Positions 27,118 through 34,992 are shown, counted from the first letter of the stretch. The stretch: DNA of 64,000 bases from Nostoc sp. NIES-3756 (GCF_001548375.1 NZ_AP017295.1:5355001-5419000), one strand, 5' to 3'. Notes: a model not told the origin generated them from the sequence alone. Numbers and translations: made by a program.

Positions 27118-27132
27118 CATATATTAAAAGTA

Positions 27133-27708
27133 ATGTCGCCAGCACAGGATATTTTACACTTCTGGTTTGGTCATCCAGATGAACCTAATTATGGTAAACA
27201 GAAGTCTTTTTGGTTTATCAAAAACCCAGAAGTAGATGAGGAATTAAAAACTCGATTTCTTAAAGATTATCAACAAGCCGCAGCAGGAGATTTAGATGAT
27301 TGGCTAAATTCACCTGCAACTTGTTTAGCATTAATTATCTTATTAGATCAGCTTCCGCGAAATATCTTTCGTGGAACTCCAGCCTCATTCGCCACTGACT
27401 TAAAAGCACTTGCAGCCGCACAGCACGGTATCATTCAAGGCTATGACCGTCAATTTCTTCCTGTACAACGTTGGTTTTTTTACTTACCTTTTGAACATAG
27501 CGAAAACTTAGCCCATCAGCAGCAGTCTGTAAAGTTGTTTCAAGAACTAAGTCATGATCCTGAGAGTGCATCAGCAATTACATACGCATTGCAGCATCTG
27601 GAAATCATCGAACGTTTTGGACGCTTCCCCCATCGCAACCGTATTTTAGGGCGCGTTTCCACACCAGAGGAAGAAGAATTTTTAAAGCAACCAGGCTCAA
27701 GTTTTTAG
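27133..27708 (+). CDS. DUF924-family protein
   Basis: 191 residues. The family pattern is clear: ILHFWFGHPDEPNYG at the start, LALIILLDQLPRNIFRGTP, YLPFEHSENLAHQQQSV and IIERFGRFPHRNRILGR. DUF924 proteins are small, all-helical, TPR-like and widespread; their function is not known. Most of the invariant positions I know of are kept and the length is normal, so the gene looks intact. It starts at ATG 27133, soon after a heptamer array. Confidence 0.88.
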   Translation: MSPAQDILHFWFGHPDEPNYGKQKSFWFIKNPEVDEELKTRFLKDYQQAAAGDLDDWLNSPATCLALIILLDQLPRNIFRGTPASFATDLKALAAAQHGIIQGYDRQFLPVQRWFFYLPFEHSENLAHQQQSVKLFQELSHDPESASAITYALQHLEIIERFGRFPHRNRILGRVSTPEEEEFLKQPGSSF

Positions 27709-27738
27709 ATAAGTTACTAAGTTATTAGCAATTTTATA

Positions 27739-27818
27739 CAAGCAACATCTAACCGTAATTACATAGATTCAGACATTTTCAAAGCTTGAATGCTAGGAAT
27801 AGCAAAACTTTACTCCTG
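27739..27818 (-). repeat. ~80-bp dispersed element, copy B
   Basis: Reverse complement of 1431-1511: the stretch CAGGAG-TAAAGT to CTTTGAAAATGTC is nearly identical, with weaker similarity beyond. It lies between the DUF924 and fasciclin genes. Confidence 0.65.
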
Positions 27819-27848
27819 TTTTTTGCCTTCTGCTATCACAATTAACCG

Positions 27849-27872
27849 TAACCTCTCTCTTGATAGAGGTTA
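27849..27872. promoter_or_regulatory. 8-bp inverted repeat before fasciclin gene
   Basis: TAACCTCT (27849-27856) and AGAGGTTA (27865-27872) form a perfect dyad about 60 bp upstream of the fasciclin ATG. It may be an operator or part of a leader hairpin; nothing decides between them. Confidence 0.35.
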
Positions 27873-27933
27873 ACTGCTTTTACCTATCTATAAGGTGGTT
27901 GTAAGTGTGAAGTTAATAAATTAACCAAATATC

Positions 27934-28353
27934 ATGGCTAACATTGTGGAAACTGCTGTTAATGCAGGAAAATTTAAGAGTTTAGTACAGGCGGCTGAAG
28001 CTGCACAAATTTTAGATGCGCTCAAGAGTGATGAAATTTTTACTTTGTTTGCGCCTACCGATGAGGCTTTTGCAAAGTTACCAGAGGGAACTTTAGATTC
28101 ATTGTTGAAAGACATCCCCAAGTTAAAAAAGATTTTGGCATACCATGTAGCTTACGGTGATGTCAGGTCTGATGATTTGGTGCAAATTGAAGAAGCAGAA
28201 ACCCTAGAAGGTTCTGTTGTGGCGATTGAATCTAAAAATGGCAAAGTCAAGGTAAATGATGCAAATGTCGTGCAAACAGACATCCTTGCTGATAATGGCG
28301 TGATTCACGTTATTGACTCTGTTTTAATGCCGGCGATGGTGGCGGGGAAATAG
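27934..28353 (+). CDS. Fasciclin (FAS1) domain protein
   Basis: 139 residues, a single FAS1 domain. The H1 motif appears as FTLFAPTDEAFAKLP and the H2 region as DNGVIHVIDSVLMP, with the YHVAYG segment between. There is no signal peptide or membrane anchor, unlike many FAS1 adhesion proteins, so the form seen here would be cytosolic unless exported by another route. Short single-FAS1 proteins of this type are common in cyanobacteria and of unknown role. It is convergent with the amylase gene, separated by a purine/pyrimidine repeat. Confidence 0.92.
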   Translation: MANIVETAVNAGKFKSLVQAAEAAQILDALKSDEIFTLFAPTDEAFAKLPEGTLDSLLKDIPKLKKILAYHVAYGDVRSDDLVQIEEAETLEGSVVAIESKNGKVKVNDANVVQTDILADNGVIHVIDSVLMPAMVAGK

Positions 28354-28500
28354 GGGATGGGGGAGATGAGGGGGATGAGGGAGATGAGGGAGATGAAGGA
28401 GACATGATAGTAATAATTCCTTTCCATTTTTCATTACTCCCCCTACTCCCCCTACTTCCTCATCTCCCCCTACTCCCCACTCCCTACTCCCTACTCCCCT
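28354..28500. repeat. Purine/pyrimidine inverted repeat between convergent genes
   Basis: GGGGGAGATGAGG-type units (28357-28400) face CTCCCCCTACTCC-type units (28437-28500). The arms could form a long imperfect hairpin serving as a two-way terminator for the fasciclin and amylase genes. The repeat reaches the last codons of the amylase gene. Confidence 0.65.
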
Positions 28501-29957
28501 AAAGCAATGATGCAACCACTACGTGGGGGAAGATTTAAAGACAATTGTTTTGTTTGTCCTGAGTTATCCCAATTAATTTCAGCTTGGCCGTATAGTAACT
28601 TGTTGGGTTGAGTTTGCAAGCTGGTATTATCTACGTTGGCGTAGGCTGGGGCTGTACCGACGTTGACAGCGATGATTAATTCTTCTTTGCCTAATATACG
28701 AGCAAAAACGTATACTGCCCCTTGCGCCCAAAGTACTTGGTAGTCACCTGTGCGTAAAGCTGGGTAAGTGTGGCGTAGGGAAATTAATTGGCGGTGAGTG
28801 TGGTAAATTTCTCGATCCCAGTTGGCTTCTAAGGGGAAGCCACGGCGAGAGTCGGGATCTATCGCCCCTGGTAAACCAACTTCATCGCCATAATAGATAC
28901 TCGGCGCACCAGGAAAGGTAAGCAGTAATAAAGTGGCTAACTCTATACTTGGCTTATCTCCGCCAGCAATTGTTAGGAGTCTGGCTGTATCGTGACTTGC
29001 TAGCAAGTTGAGTTGGGTTAACTGAATTTCCCAAGGATAAAATTGTAGTAATTCCTGAATCTTGGCGGCATATTCGGCGGCGAATAGGGGCGGATAAGGT
29101 TGATAGTCGCGGCTTTGGACTTGTTCTAAGACTACGCGATCGCCTGCTGTGAAGGCAATTGTCGGCCCAGCAAATAAATAATTCATTACGCCGTCAAATT
29201 GTTTCCCATCTAGCCACTCGCGGGAATCTCCCCACACTTCCCCCACAATATAAGCTTCGGGGTTGATGGCTTTGACGCGATCGCGAAATTCTTGCCAAAA
29301 GCCTGGAGTCGTAATTTCAAATGGTACATCCAACCGCCAGCCATCAATGCCGAATTTAATCCAATATTCGGCAATTTCCATAATATATTCCCGTACTTCT
29401 GGGTTGTCGTGGTTAAATACAGGCAAAGCGCGATTATCAGCCCAGCCTACATAGTTCGCCGGAAACTCACCATTGTAAGGTGAGAGAGGCCAGCCTTCGA
29501 TTTTGAACCAGTTCACCCAAGGAGATTGAGGGCCATTTTCTAAAACGTCGTGGAAAAAGAAAAATCCTCGACTGGAATGATTAAATACTCCATCGAGGAC
29601 AACTTTAATATTCCGCTCATGGGCTGCGTCTAGTAGTTCCTTAAAGGCTGGATTACCTCCCAGCATTGGGTCTACTTGATAATAGTCGTGGGTATGATAG
29701 CGGTGATTGCTGGCAGATTGAAAGATGGGTGTAAAGTAGATGGCATCTATACCCAAATTTTGAATATAGTCCAACTGCTCCATAATGCCCCATAAATCAC
29801 CGCCTTTATAACCTTGCAGTGTGGGCATTGATTCCCAGTCTTCCCAACGCGCATCACGTAGTAGACGCTTACGGGGCTGTTTACTTCTAGCAAAGCGGTC
29901 TGGAAAGATTTGGTAGAATACAGCGTGTTTCACCCAGTCTGGTGTCTGAATTTGCAT
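28491..29957 (-). CDS. GH13 alpha-amylase/neopullulanase-like glycosidase
   Basis: 488 residues. The GH13 barrel has all four conserved regions: DGVFNHSS (I), GWRLDVPFEI with nucleophile Asp210 (II), VGEVWGD with acid/base Glu240 (III) and ASHDTARLL with Asp323 (IV). The N-terminal HAVFYQIFPDRFA and YKGGDLWGI point to the cyclomaltodextrinase/neopullulanase group but without its N-terminal dimerisation domain. It would cut alpha-1,4 (and perhaps alpha-1,6) links in maltodextrins or glycogen. No signal peptide, so it is probably intracellular. ATG 29957 lies at the normal domain start. Confidence 0.93.
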   Translation of the reverse strand: MQIQTPDWVKHAVFYQIFPDRFARSKQPRKRLLRDARWEDWESMPTLQGYKGGDLWGIMEQLDYIQNLGIDAIYFTPIFQSASNHRYHTHDYYQVDPMLGGNPAFKELLDAAHERNIKVVLDGVFNHSSRGFFFFHDVLENGPQSPWVNWFKIEGWPLSPYNGEFPANYVGWADNRALPVFNHDNPEVREYIMEIAEYWIKFGIDGWRLDVPFEITTPGFWQEFRDRVKAINPEAYIVGEVWGDSREWLDGKQFDGVMNYLFAGPTIAFTAGDRVVLEQVQSRDYQPYPPLFAAEYAAKIQELLQFYPWEIQLTQLNLLASHDTARLLTIAGGDKPSIELATLLLLTFPGAPSIYYGDEVGLPGAIDPDSRRGFPLEANWDREIYHTHRQLISLRHTYPALRTGDYQVLWAQGAVYVFARILGKEELIIAVNVGTAPAYANVDNTSLQTQPNKLLYGQAEINWDNSGQTKQLSLNLPPRSGCIIALGE

Positions 29958-30038
29958 GATTTCCCCTTGATACCTTCAGGTGCGATCGTTACAAATACTT
30001 ACCCATTTGCGATTCTCACCTGTGGTAGAGAATTTATA

Positions 30039-30089
30039 GTCATTAGTCATTAGTCATTAGTCATTAGTCATTAGTCCATAGTCCATATG
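30039..30089. repeat. TCATTAG heptamer array
   Basis: Five or more tandem TCATTAG units, then TCCATAG variants, between the amylase and the putative glycosyltransferase gene. Confidence 0.85.
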
Positions 30090-30091
30090 TT

Positions 30092-30143
30092 CTCCTCCTG
30101 GGAGGGGTTAGGGGTGGTTTACTCCCTCATCTCCCTCATCTCC
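30092..30143. repeat. GGGAGGGGTTAGGGGTGG dispersed repeat, copy 1
   Basis: Shares its order of parts with 47767-47820: CTCCTGGGAGGGG hairpin, TTAGGGGTGG, then CTCCCTCATCTCCCTCATCTCC. Confidence 0.7.
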
Positions 30144-30154
30144 ATACTCAGCAC

Positions 30155-31066
30155 TCAATACCAAGCTTCTGGGATCAAATCGTACTCACCAGCTTGTTGT
30201 GCAGGAAAATCGCCAGCTTCAATTCTGGCAATAATGTTTGGTAAGGCTGCAAGAAATGCTGGACTTCTATCTTTGGGGTGTAGCGTCCATGCAGCAGGAT
30301 TAGTTAAATTTGCCCGAAAATAATCTGTCTGTTCTAGTTTAAGAGTTACCATAATTTCCCAGGAATCTAACTTACCTTTACCTGTAAGATTACTCAGAGC
30401 AGTTTTCAATGGATTTGGTAAGCTATTTATCCATGCTGTTTTATATTCGCGCCAGAGTATAGGTATGGGAAGAAACTTATCAAAACGCTTACAATCTATT
30501 AAATAAGCTCTACTACCAAAAGTTTTAAAAACGTCATAAGGCTCTGCCTTTTCCTTATTTGTTGGTGGGCCAGCTAGTGGCCTTACAAACATCATTTGTG
30601 GATTTTCTTCCATTAATTTAACAGCTTCAGCAATCCAATTATGATTGGGTTGTTGATACATCAACATATCACTATCGAAGTGCAACATATAGTCGCTTTT
30701 ACATTCTTCGATGCTAAAGATAGACCCTAAAATTGGATAACCTTTATAGTTATGAGTAAAGCGAATTGGTGTACCAAAGTGTTTTTTGTAAACTTGGTTG
30801 TGATAATTGGCATCATAATTTATATCGACAACACGATCCACAACACCTGCTTGTAGTAACTTTTCGGTACACTCGCGCAATTCTTCCATTGTGCCAATAA
30901 AAGGACGAGTTACCTTGTCCCCCATCAATGGTGCTGTGTCAACAGCTAATACCTTCTCCTCAAAAGGAAAATTATTCACTTTTACTAAATGAGGAATTGT
31001 CTGTAAAAGGAAAGTTGTATCTGGACGCGCCACAAAAATCCACAGTGAACAACTTGGATTTTTCAT
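30155..31066 (-). CDS. Putative GT-A-type glycosyltransferase
   Basis: 303 residues, soluble. A DSD triad at residues 131-133 (YMLHFDSDMLMY) sits at the end of a hydrophobic strand as in the DxD metal/nucleotide-sugar motif of GT-A glycosyltransferases. The N-terminus (LWIFVARPDTTFLLQTIPHL) and the segment LAVDTAPLMGDK suit a nucleotide-binding fold. I do not recognise a specific family or acceptor. No other polysaccharide genes adjoin. Alternative: a conserved hypothetical protein of the same fold without transfer activity. Confidence 0.65.
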   Translation of the reverse strand: MKNPSCSLWIFVARPDTTFLLQTIPHLVKVNNFPFEEKVLAVDTAPLMGDKVTRPFIGTMEELRECTEKLLQAGVVDRVVDINYDANYHNQVYKKHFGTPIRFTHNYKGYPILGSIFSIEECKSDYMLHFDSDMLMYQQPNHNWIAEAVKLMEENPQMMFVRPLAGPPTNKEKAEPYDVFKTFGSRAYLIDCKRFDKFLPIPILWREYKTAWINSLPNPLKTALSNLTGKGKLDSWEIMVTLKLEQTDYFRANLTNPAAWTLHPKDRSPAFLAALPNIIARIEAGDFPAQQAGEYDLIPEAWY

Positions 31067-31131
31067 AGTTAAAATACCCCTGTTCTATATTTTTATCTGT
31101 TTCACAGGATATACGATAAGTTACTTAAGTA

Positions 31132-31310
31132 AACGTGAGTTCGACGGAACCTAACCCCAACCCCTTCCCTTGTAGGGAAGGGGTTGAAAATATAAAACTA
31201 AGTACGAAAAAATAAACTTTTAAAGCCTCTCACCGTATCGGGGAGATGTACTCTACGAGAAGCGCTTTGCGCTATGGAGAGGGGTTTTTTAAATCTGTCG
31301 AACTCACGTT
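31132..31310. mobile_element. MITE-like element (179 bp)
   Basis: Perfect 14-bp terminal inverted repeats, AACGTGAGTTCGAC (31132-31145) and GTCGAACTCACGTT (31297-31310), bound a noncoding 179-bp unit. Inside is a 13-bp perfect hairpin (31158-31170/31174-31186, CAACCCCTTCCCT arm, 3-nt loop) and a GC-rich short repeat (about 31248-31274, CTCTACGAGAAGCGCTTTGC). No clear target duplication. It carries no transposase and would depend on one elsewhere. Confidence 0.7.
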
Positions 31311-31342
31311 AATCAAGCAATTGCAATCTCAACTATATTGCC

Positions 31343-31930
31343 TTATATTTCTGCTATTCGCCAATAAATGCTTTTTGAACGTTGCATAAGTTGGTTGTCT
31401 ATTAAGTCTCGTCGCAAAGTGGCATAGTCAGGATGGTAATTTTGCAGAATTGCGTTTACTTCCCGTTCTGGGTAATTGACTCCCACATGGAATTGATTTG
31501 CTAACCATTTGAGAATAACTAAACGCTTTTTGCGACTAGCGGGAATTTCTTTGAGTCGTACAGTTGAGTTTTCCAGGGAATGATCACCTTCAAAAAAGTT
31601 TTTCAGAACTTGTTTTGACCATGTTTCACTTTCCCCATTATCTAATACAGGTGTTCTATTGACTTGAAAAATTTCCTTACCCATAGTTTGTAAAGCGGCA
31701 CTATCCAATTTATAGAGGTGAGTATTACCTTTAGGACAGATACTGACTAAATTGAATTTCTGTAACTTTGCTAGATGGTGAGATACTATCGACTCTTTGA
31801 GCTGCATCAGCTTGGCTAATTCTTCCACGCTGTACTCTTGGTTAGCTAAAGTCCCTACTATTCTCAAGCGGTTCTCATCCGCTAGGGCTTTAAAGAAATT
31901 GATTAGGATATCAAGTTGTTCTGGTGGCAT
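31343..31930 (-). CDS. ArsR-family regulator with C-terminal DUF2087 (paralogue 1)
   Basis: 195 residues. A winged HTH of the ArsR type (about 5-85: LADENRLRIVGTLANQEYSVEELAKLMQLKESIVSHHLAKL, given in part) is followed by a DUF2087 domain (about 120-195: LKEIPASRKKRLVILKWLANQF). No cysteine metal-binding motif of classic ArsR/SmtB sensors (ELCVCDL) is present, so it is probably not an arsenic or zinc sensor. It is a close paralogue of the gene at 32075-32665 on the same strand, 144 bp away. Two copies of the palindrome TCTAATTAGA lie 9-34 bp upstream of its start, likely an autoregulatory operator. Confidence 0.9.
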   Translation of the reverse strand: MPPEQLDILINFFKALADENRLRIVGTLANQEYSVEELAKLMQLKESIVSHHLAKLQKFNLVSICPKGNTHLYKLDSAALQTMGKEIFQVNRTPVLDNGESETWSKQVLKNFFEGDHSLENSTVRLKEIPASRKKRLVILKWLANQFHVGVNYPEREVNAILQNYHPDYATLRRDLIDNQLMQRSKSIYWRIAEI

Positions 31931-31938
31931 AGGGTAAT

Positions 31939-31964
31939 TCTAATTAGACATATATCTAATTAGA
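31939..31964. promoter_or_regulatory. Double TCTAATTAGA operator candidate
   Basis: Two copies of the perfect 10-bp palindrome TCTAATTAGA (31939-31948 and 31955-31964), 16 bp apart, sit immediately upstream of the ArsR gene ending at 31930. The same palindrome precedes the paralogue. Confidence 0.65.
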
Positions 31965-32074
31965 ATTGTATCTAATAAGTTAGTGTAAGTGTCAAAATGC
32001 TGTCAGGCTTTGTAGTGTTGACGTGTTATTACGGACTAAAGTCCTTACTACAAGGCTTTTTTCAATGACTAAAA

Positions 32075-32665
32075 TCACATTTGTGCTAACCGCCAGTAAA
32101 CTCCATTTTCTCGCTGCATTAACTTAGAACTAATCAACTCTCGTCTGAGGGTGGCGTAATCTGGATGGTAAAGATTGATAATGTCATTTACTTCGCTTTC
32201 TGAGTAATTAATACCTAAATCAAATTTGCTTACTAACCATTTAAGAATGACTAAGCGCTTTTTACGGCTGGCAGGAATTTCTTTGATACGTTGGATTCCT
32301 TGTGTACTGTTGACATCTATCTCTAGATAGTTCCTTAAAACTTTGCTTTCCCAGGCTTCAATATCAACATCTTCAACTAATGAAGCAATCTTTTCAGGAG
32401 AAAGAATTTCCTTGCTAATGCTTTGCAGGACTTCACTATCTAATTGATATATGCGGCTATTGCCCTCTGGACGCATTGTGACCAAATTTAGCTCTTTGAG
32501 TCTGGACAGATGATGGGAAACTGTCGGCTCTTTAAGCTGCATTAGCGCCGCTAATTCCTCAACGCTACACTCTTGATTCGCTAAGATCCCTAAAATCTTC
32601 AATCGGCTTTCGTCAGCTAACACTTTGAAAAATTGCAGTAAGGTTTGAAATTGCTCTTGTTTCAT
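32075..32665 (-). CDS. ArsR-family regulator with C-terminal DUF2087 (paralogue 2)
   Basis: 196 residues with the same architecture as its neighbour: ArsR winged HTH (about 5-85, MQLKEPTVSHHLSRLKEL recognition region) and DUF2087 (about 122-196). The two proteins align over their full length with no gaps of note and share the block KEIPASRKKRLVILKWL, so they come from a tandem duplication that has since diverged. No metal-binding Cys pair. One TCTAATTAGA palindrome lies 28-37 bp upstream of ATG 32665. The ligand and target genes are unknown. Confidence 0.9.
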   Translation of the reverse strand: MKQEQFQTLLQFFKVLADESRLKILGILANQECSVEELAALMQLKEPTVSHHLSRLKELNLVTMRPEGNSRIYQLDSEVLQSISKEILSPEKIASLVEDVDIEAWESKVLRNYLEIDVNSTQGIQRIKEIPASRKKRLVILKWLVSKFDLGINYSESEVNDIINLYHPDYATLRRELISSKLMQRENGVYWRLAQM

Positions 32666-32692
32666 AATTTGTTATACTTAATTCGATCGCAA

Positions 32693-32702
32693 TCTAATTA
32701 GA
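32693..32702. promoter_or_regulatory. Single TCTAATTAGA operator candidate
   Basis: Perfect palindrome 28 bp before the ATG of the second ArsR/DUF2087 gene, identical to both copies before the first one. It is followed by ACTGGATCGA, resembling ATTGTATCTA next to copy two. Confidence 0.6.
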
Positions 32703-32837
32703 ACTGGATCGAATTATTGATGCTGTCTTCGTCTGATGCAGCACAAGCTCTGCTTTGGTGATTTTTGAATTAATGTTAATTTTGCGATTTGTTCTGGAAA
32801 AAGTTGAGTTTTCTTAAGTTGTTCTTTACATTTTGCT

Positions 32838-33053
32838 ATGTTGAGATTTGTATCAAGTCGGAAAAGAAAGCATCAGGGTATGCTTAGACAAGGTACTTCG
32901 CTTGTCCAAGCTGCCAGATTTTTGGGAATGGATCAAAGTTCTCTGTATATGGCTCTGCAAAAAGGACAAATTCCCACGCACAAAAGCAATGGGCGGACAG
33001 TAGTTAGTCAAGGTGCGCTACTAGATTATCGAGCCAGGACAAGACATTTGTAA
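32838..33053 (+). CDS. Small helix-turn-helix (excisionase-like) protein
   Basis: 71 residues from ATG 32838, or 57 from ATG 32880 (MLRQGTSLVQAARF). The segment SLVQAARFLGMDQSSLYMALQKGQIP resembles the first helices and wing of the MerR/excisionase-type HTH (given here as a short description of residues about 21-46). It is basic and very short, so it could be a DNA-binding accessory protein, an excisionase remnant or the N-terminus of a lost gene. It lies divergent to the ArsR paralogue, next to decayed sequences. Confidence 0.5.
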   Translation: MLRFVSSRKRKHQGMLRQGTSLVQAARFLGMDQSSLYMALQKGQIPTHKSNGRTVVSQGALLDYRARTRHL

Positions 33054-33125
33054 GTTTGAAGGGAATGAGTTAGAGCGGGTTTTGTTGAATTTACTATCAA
33101 ATTCCCGCTCAATCCTCGTTCTCAC

Positions 33126-33239
33126 CTAGTCCAAGCGTAAGGGAATACGAGTAGCTTGTCCTCTCCACTTTGACGTAGTATCAGCTAATTCTACTGACCA
33201 AGTGCGATGGCGTTCCGCCCACCGTAGGCGATCGCTAAT
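33126..33239 (-). pseudogene. C-terminal remnant of an unidentified gene
   Basis: A 37-codon stretch without a start codon reads ISDRLRWAERHRTWSVELAD and on to GQATRIPLRLD before TAG. Its composition is that of a real protein C-terminus, but an in-frame TAA closes it upstream. I do not recognise the family. Confidence 0.35.
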
Positions 33240-33253
33240 TTAATAGCTAATGC

Positions 33254-33355
33254 TTATGTATCTTGCAAAAATATTTTTAAAGCTGATTCTGCTATTTTTA
33301 GACGATCACCTACACTTACACTTGGCAGTGCTTGGAGAATTTATTGAATTTCCAT
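33254..33355 (-). pseudogene. Remnant of a small antitoxin-like gene with in-frame stop
   Basis: From ATG 33355 the frame reads MEIQ, then TAA, then ILQALPSVSVGDRLKIAESA and LKIFLQDT to a stop. A single CAA-to-TAA change would explain the break. The restored ~33-residue peptide resembles the N-terminus of the short antitoxin-like proteins common in cyanobacteria; this is a loose likeness only. Confidence 0.35.
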
Positions 33356-33517
33356 TTCTAGAAGAACTAAAAATATTAATCTATAATGGCTTTTTTAAAG
33401 ATATAAATTGAATGGTAAATCTTTAAATTGTTTATCGTGTTGTTTAGACTTATTTTAACTCAATTATTACTTCAGCAATCAATAATTTAAGTATTATTTT
33501 GTATTATCTGCGTTTGG

Positions 33518-33629
33518 GTGTGAGAAAAAAGAAACCTGGGGTAAGCTAGGCTAACACAGGGGTTGGGTACTCCCAGAAGATACCCTCCACACGTTAAGCT
33601 TGATAAAAGTAGCAATTTGTTGCACTTTT
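33518..33629 (+). promoter_or_regulatory. Candidate structured leader and attenuator upstream of terC
   Basis: The segment has several pairings: GTGTG/CACAC closing helix (33518-33522/33588-33592), a hairpin CCTG..GTaAGC/GCTaAC..CAGG (33535-33560), and TGGG/CCCA (33564-33567/33572-33575), which competes with GGGTA/TACCC (33565-33569/33581-33585). Then comes a 10-bp terminator-like hairpin (33605-33629) with one bulge, ending in TTTTT. The terC ATG is at 33687. This order (aptamer-like fold, alternative pairing, terminator) fits a riboswitch. The sequence does not match the yybP-ykoY manganese riboswitch core known to me. Confidence 0.45.
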
Positions 33630-33686
33630 TAGATGAAATTAGCTATCCCTGCTAATTTTTAATTTTCACTCCTTGAGAAATCTGGA

Positions 33687-34409
33687 ATGCTAGACCAAAT
33701 TTTTGATTACCTACACTTTCATTTCAGCGTGGAAGCCTCTATAGTCCTGCTGATATTAGTATTTCTAGAGGCGGTACTGTCAGCAGATAACGCGATCGCC
33801 CTAGCTGCTATTGCCCAAGGACTAGAAGACAAAAACCTGGAACGCCAAGCCCTCAACATTGGTTTAGTCGTGGCTTATGTGCTGCGAATTACCTTGCTGT
33901 TGACTGCCACTGAGGTACAAAAATTTTGGCAATTTGAACTCTTGGGCGCTGCCTACTTGCTTTGGTTGGTATTTCAACACTTTACCTCCCAAGAAACAGA
34001 AGACGACCATCATCACGGCCCACGTTTTGCTTCTTTGTGGCAGGCGATCCCAGTGATTGCGTTTACTGACTTAGCCTTTTCTTTGGATAGTGTGACAACA
34101 GCGATCGCAGTCTCTCAAGAAACATGGCTAGTGATTACAGGCACAACAATCGGCATCGTCACCCTGCGATTCATGGCAGGATTATTTATTCGTTGGTTAG
34201 ATGAATTTGAAAACTTAGAAGACGCAGGCTATATAACTGTAGCTTTAGTAGGCTTGCGCCTGTTATTAAAAGTTGTAAACAATGATTTTGTCCCACCTGA
34301 GTGGTTAATGATTACGGCGATCGCCATTATTTTCTCCTGGGGCTTTTCTAAGCGTACTCTCAATGAATCACCCCAAGTTGAAGTGGAGAAAAGTGAAGTA
34401 ACGAAGTGA
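33687..34409 (+). CDS. TerC-family integral membrane protein
   Basis: 240 residues with about seven hydrophobic segments. The two TerC signature acidic helices are present: FLEAVLSADNAIALAAIA (about 27-44) and FTDLAFSLDSVTTAIA (about 128-143). TerC-family proteins (Alx, YkoY, YceF) are now linked to manganese export or metallation of exported proteins; the older name refers to tellurite resistance. A His-rich loop (DDHHHG, about 108-113) might bind metal. The 5' region holds a possible regulatory RNA. The gene is convergent with ndk across a purine/pyrimidine repeat. Confidence 0.92.
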   Translation: MLDQIFDYLHFHFSVEASIVLLILVFLEAVLSADNAIALAAIAQGLEDKNLERQALNIGLVVAYVLRITLLLTATEVQKFWQFELLGAAYLLWLVFQHFTSQETEDDHHHGPRFASLWQAIPVIAFTDLAFSLDSVTTAIAVSQETWLVITGTTIGIVTLRFMAGLFIRWLDEFENLEDAGYITVALVGLRLLLKVVNNDFVPPEWLMITAIAIIFSWGFSKRTLNESPQVEVEKSEVTK

Positions 34410-34497
34410 GATGAGGGATATGAGGGAGATGAGGGAGATGAGGAAGTAATAAATTCGTCCCCTACTCCCCCCACTTCCCCTACTCCCCCATCTCTAC
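34408..34497. repeat. Purine/pyrimidine inverted repeat between terC and ndk
   Basis: GAGATGAGGGATATGAGGGAG-type units (given in part) from 34408 face CCCCTACTCCCCCCAC-type units up to 34497, between convergent genes. Same family as at 12.5 and 28.4 kb. Confidence 0.65.
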
Positions 34498-34504
34498 TAA
34501 TTAA

Positions 34505-34954
34505 CTACTCGTGCAACCAAGGGGTTAAGTGTGGTTGCCAATTGACTAATTCTGCATCTGTAAACCACAGGCTGATTTCTTTTTGTGCGGTTTCTGGCGC
34601 ATCAGAACCGTGGATGAGGTTGCGGCCGATGCTAATGCCAAAATCACCCCGAATTGTTCCGGGTTCTGCTGTGAGGGGATTGGTTGCACCAATAATTTTT
34701 CTGGCAGAAGCAATCACACCATCACCTTCCCAAACCATCGCTACCACCGGGCCAGAGGTGATAAATTCAACTAGACTGGAAAAGAAAGGTCTTTCTCTGT
34801 GGACACCATAATGTTCTTCAGCCAATTGTTTACTGACTTGGAGAAACTTTAAACCCACGAGGGTAAAACCTTTTGTTTCAAAGCGACGTATAATTTCGCC
34901 AACGAGTTTACGCTGTACGCCATCAGGCTTAATTGCTAAGAATGTGCGTTCCAA
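34505..34954 (-). CDS. ndk: Nucleoside diphosphate kinase
   Basis: 149 residues, normal length. It transfers the gamma phosphate from ATP to NDPs through phosphohistidine His115 in [12 protein letters not shown]. The N-terminal [11 protein letters not shown] and the [11 protein letters not shown] strand are also typical. Housekeeping enzyme in the cytosol. Divergent from speA, with heptamer repeats and a nested GC-rich repeat between them. Confidence 0.98.
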   Translation of the reverse strand: MERTFLAIKPDGVQRKLVGEIIRRFETKGFTLVGLKFLQVSKQLAEEHYGVHRERPFFSSLVEFITSGPVVAMVWEGDGVIASARKIIGATNPLTAEPGTIRGDFGISIGRNLIHGSDAPETAQKEISLWFTDAELVNWQPHLTPWLHE

Positions 34955-34992
34955 AGCTATCTCCGAAAACTTAATAAAATTTTTATTTGGTC

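Noticed and set aside
28324..28515. Pro/His-rich ORF opposite the fasciclin-amylase gap
   Set aside because: It is a translation of the purine/pyrimidine repeat, not a protein.
33535..33592. tRNA-like fold before terC
   Set aside because: No T-loop or acceptor/anticodon arrangement can be drawn; better seen as a leader structure.
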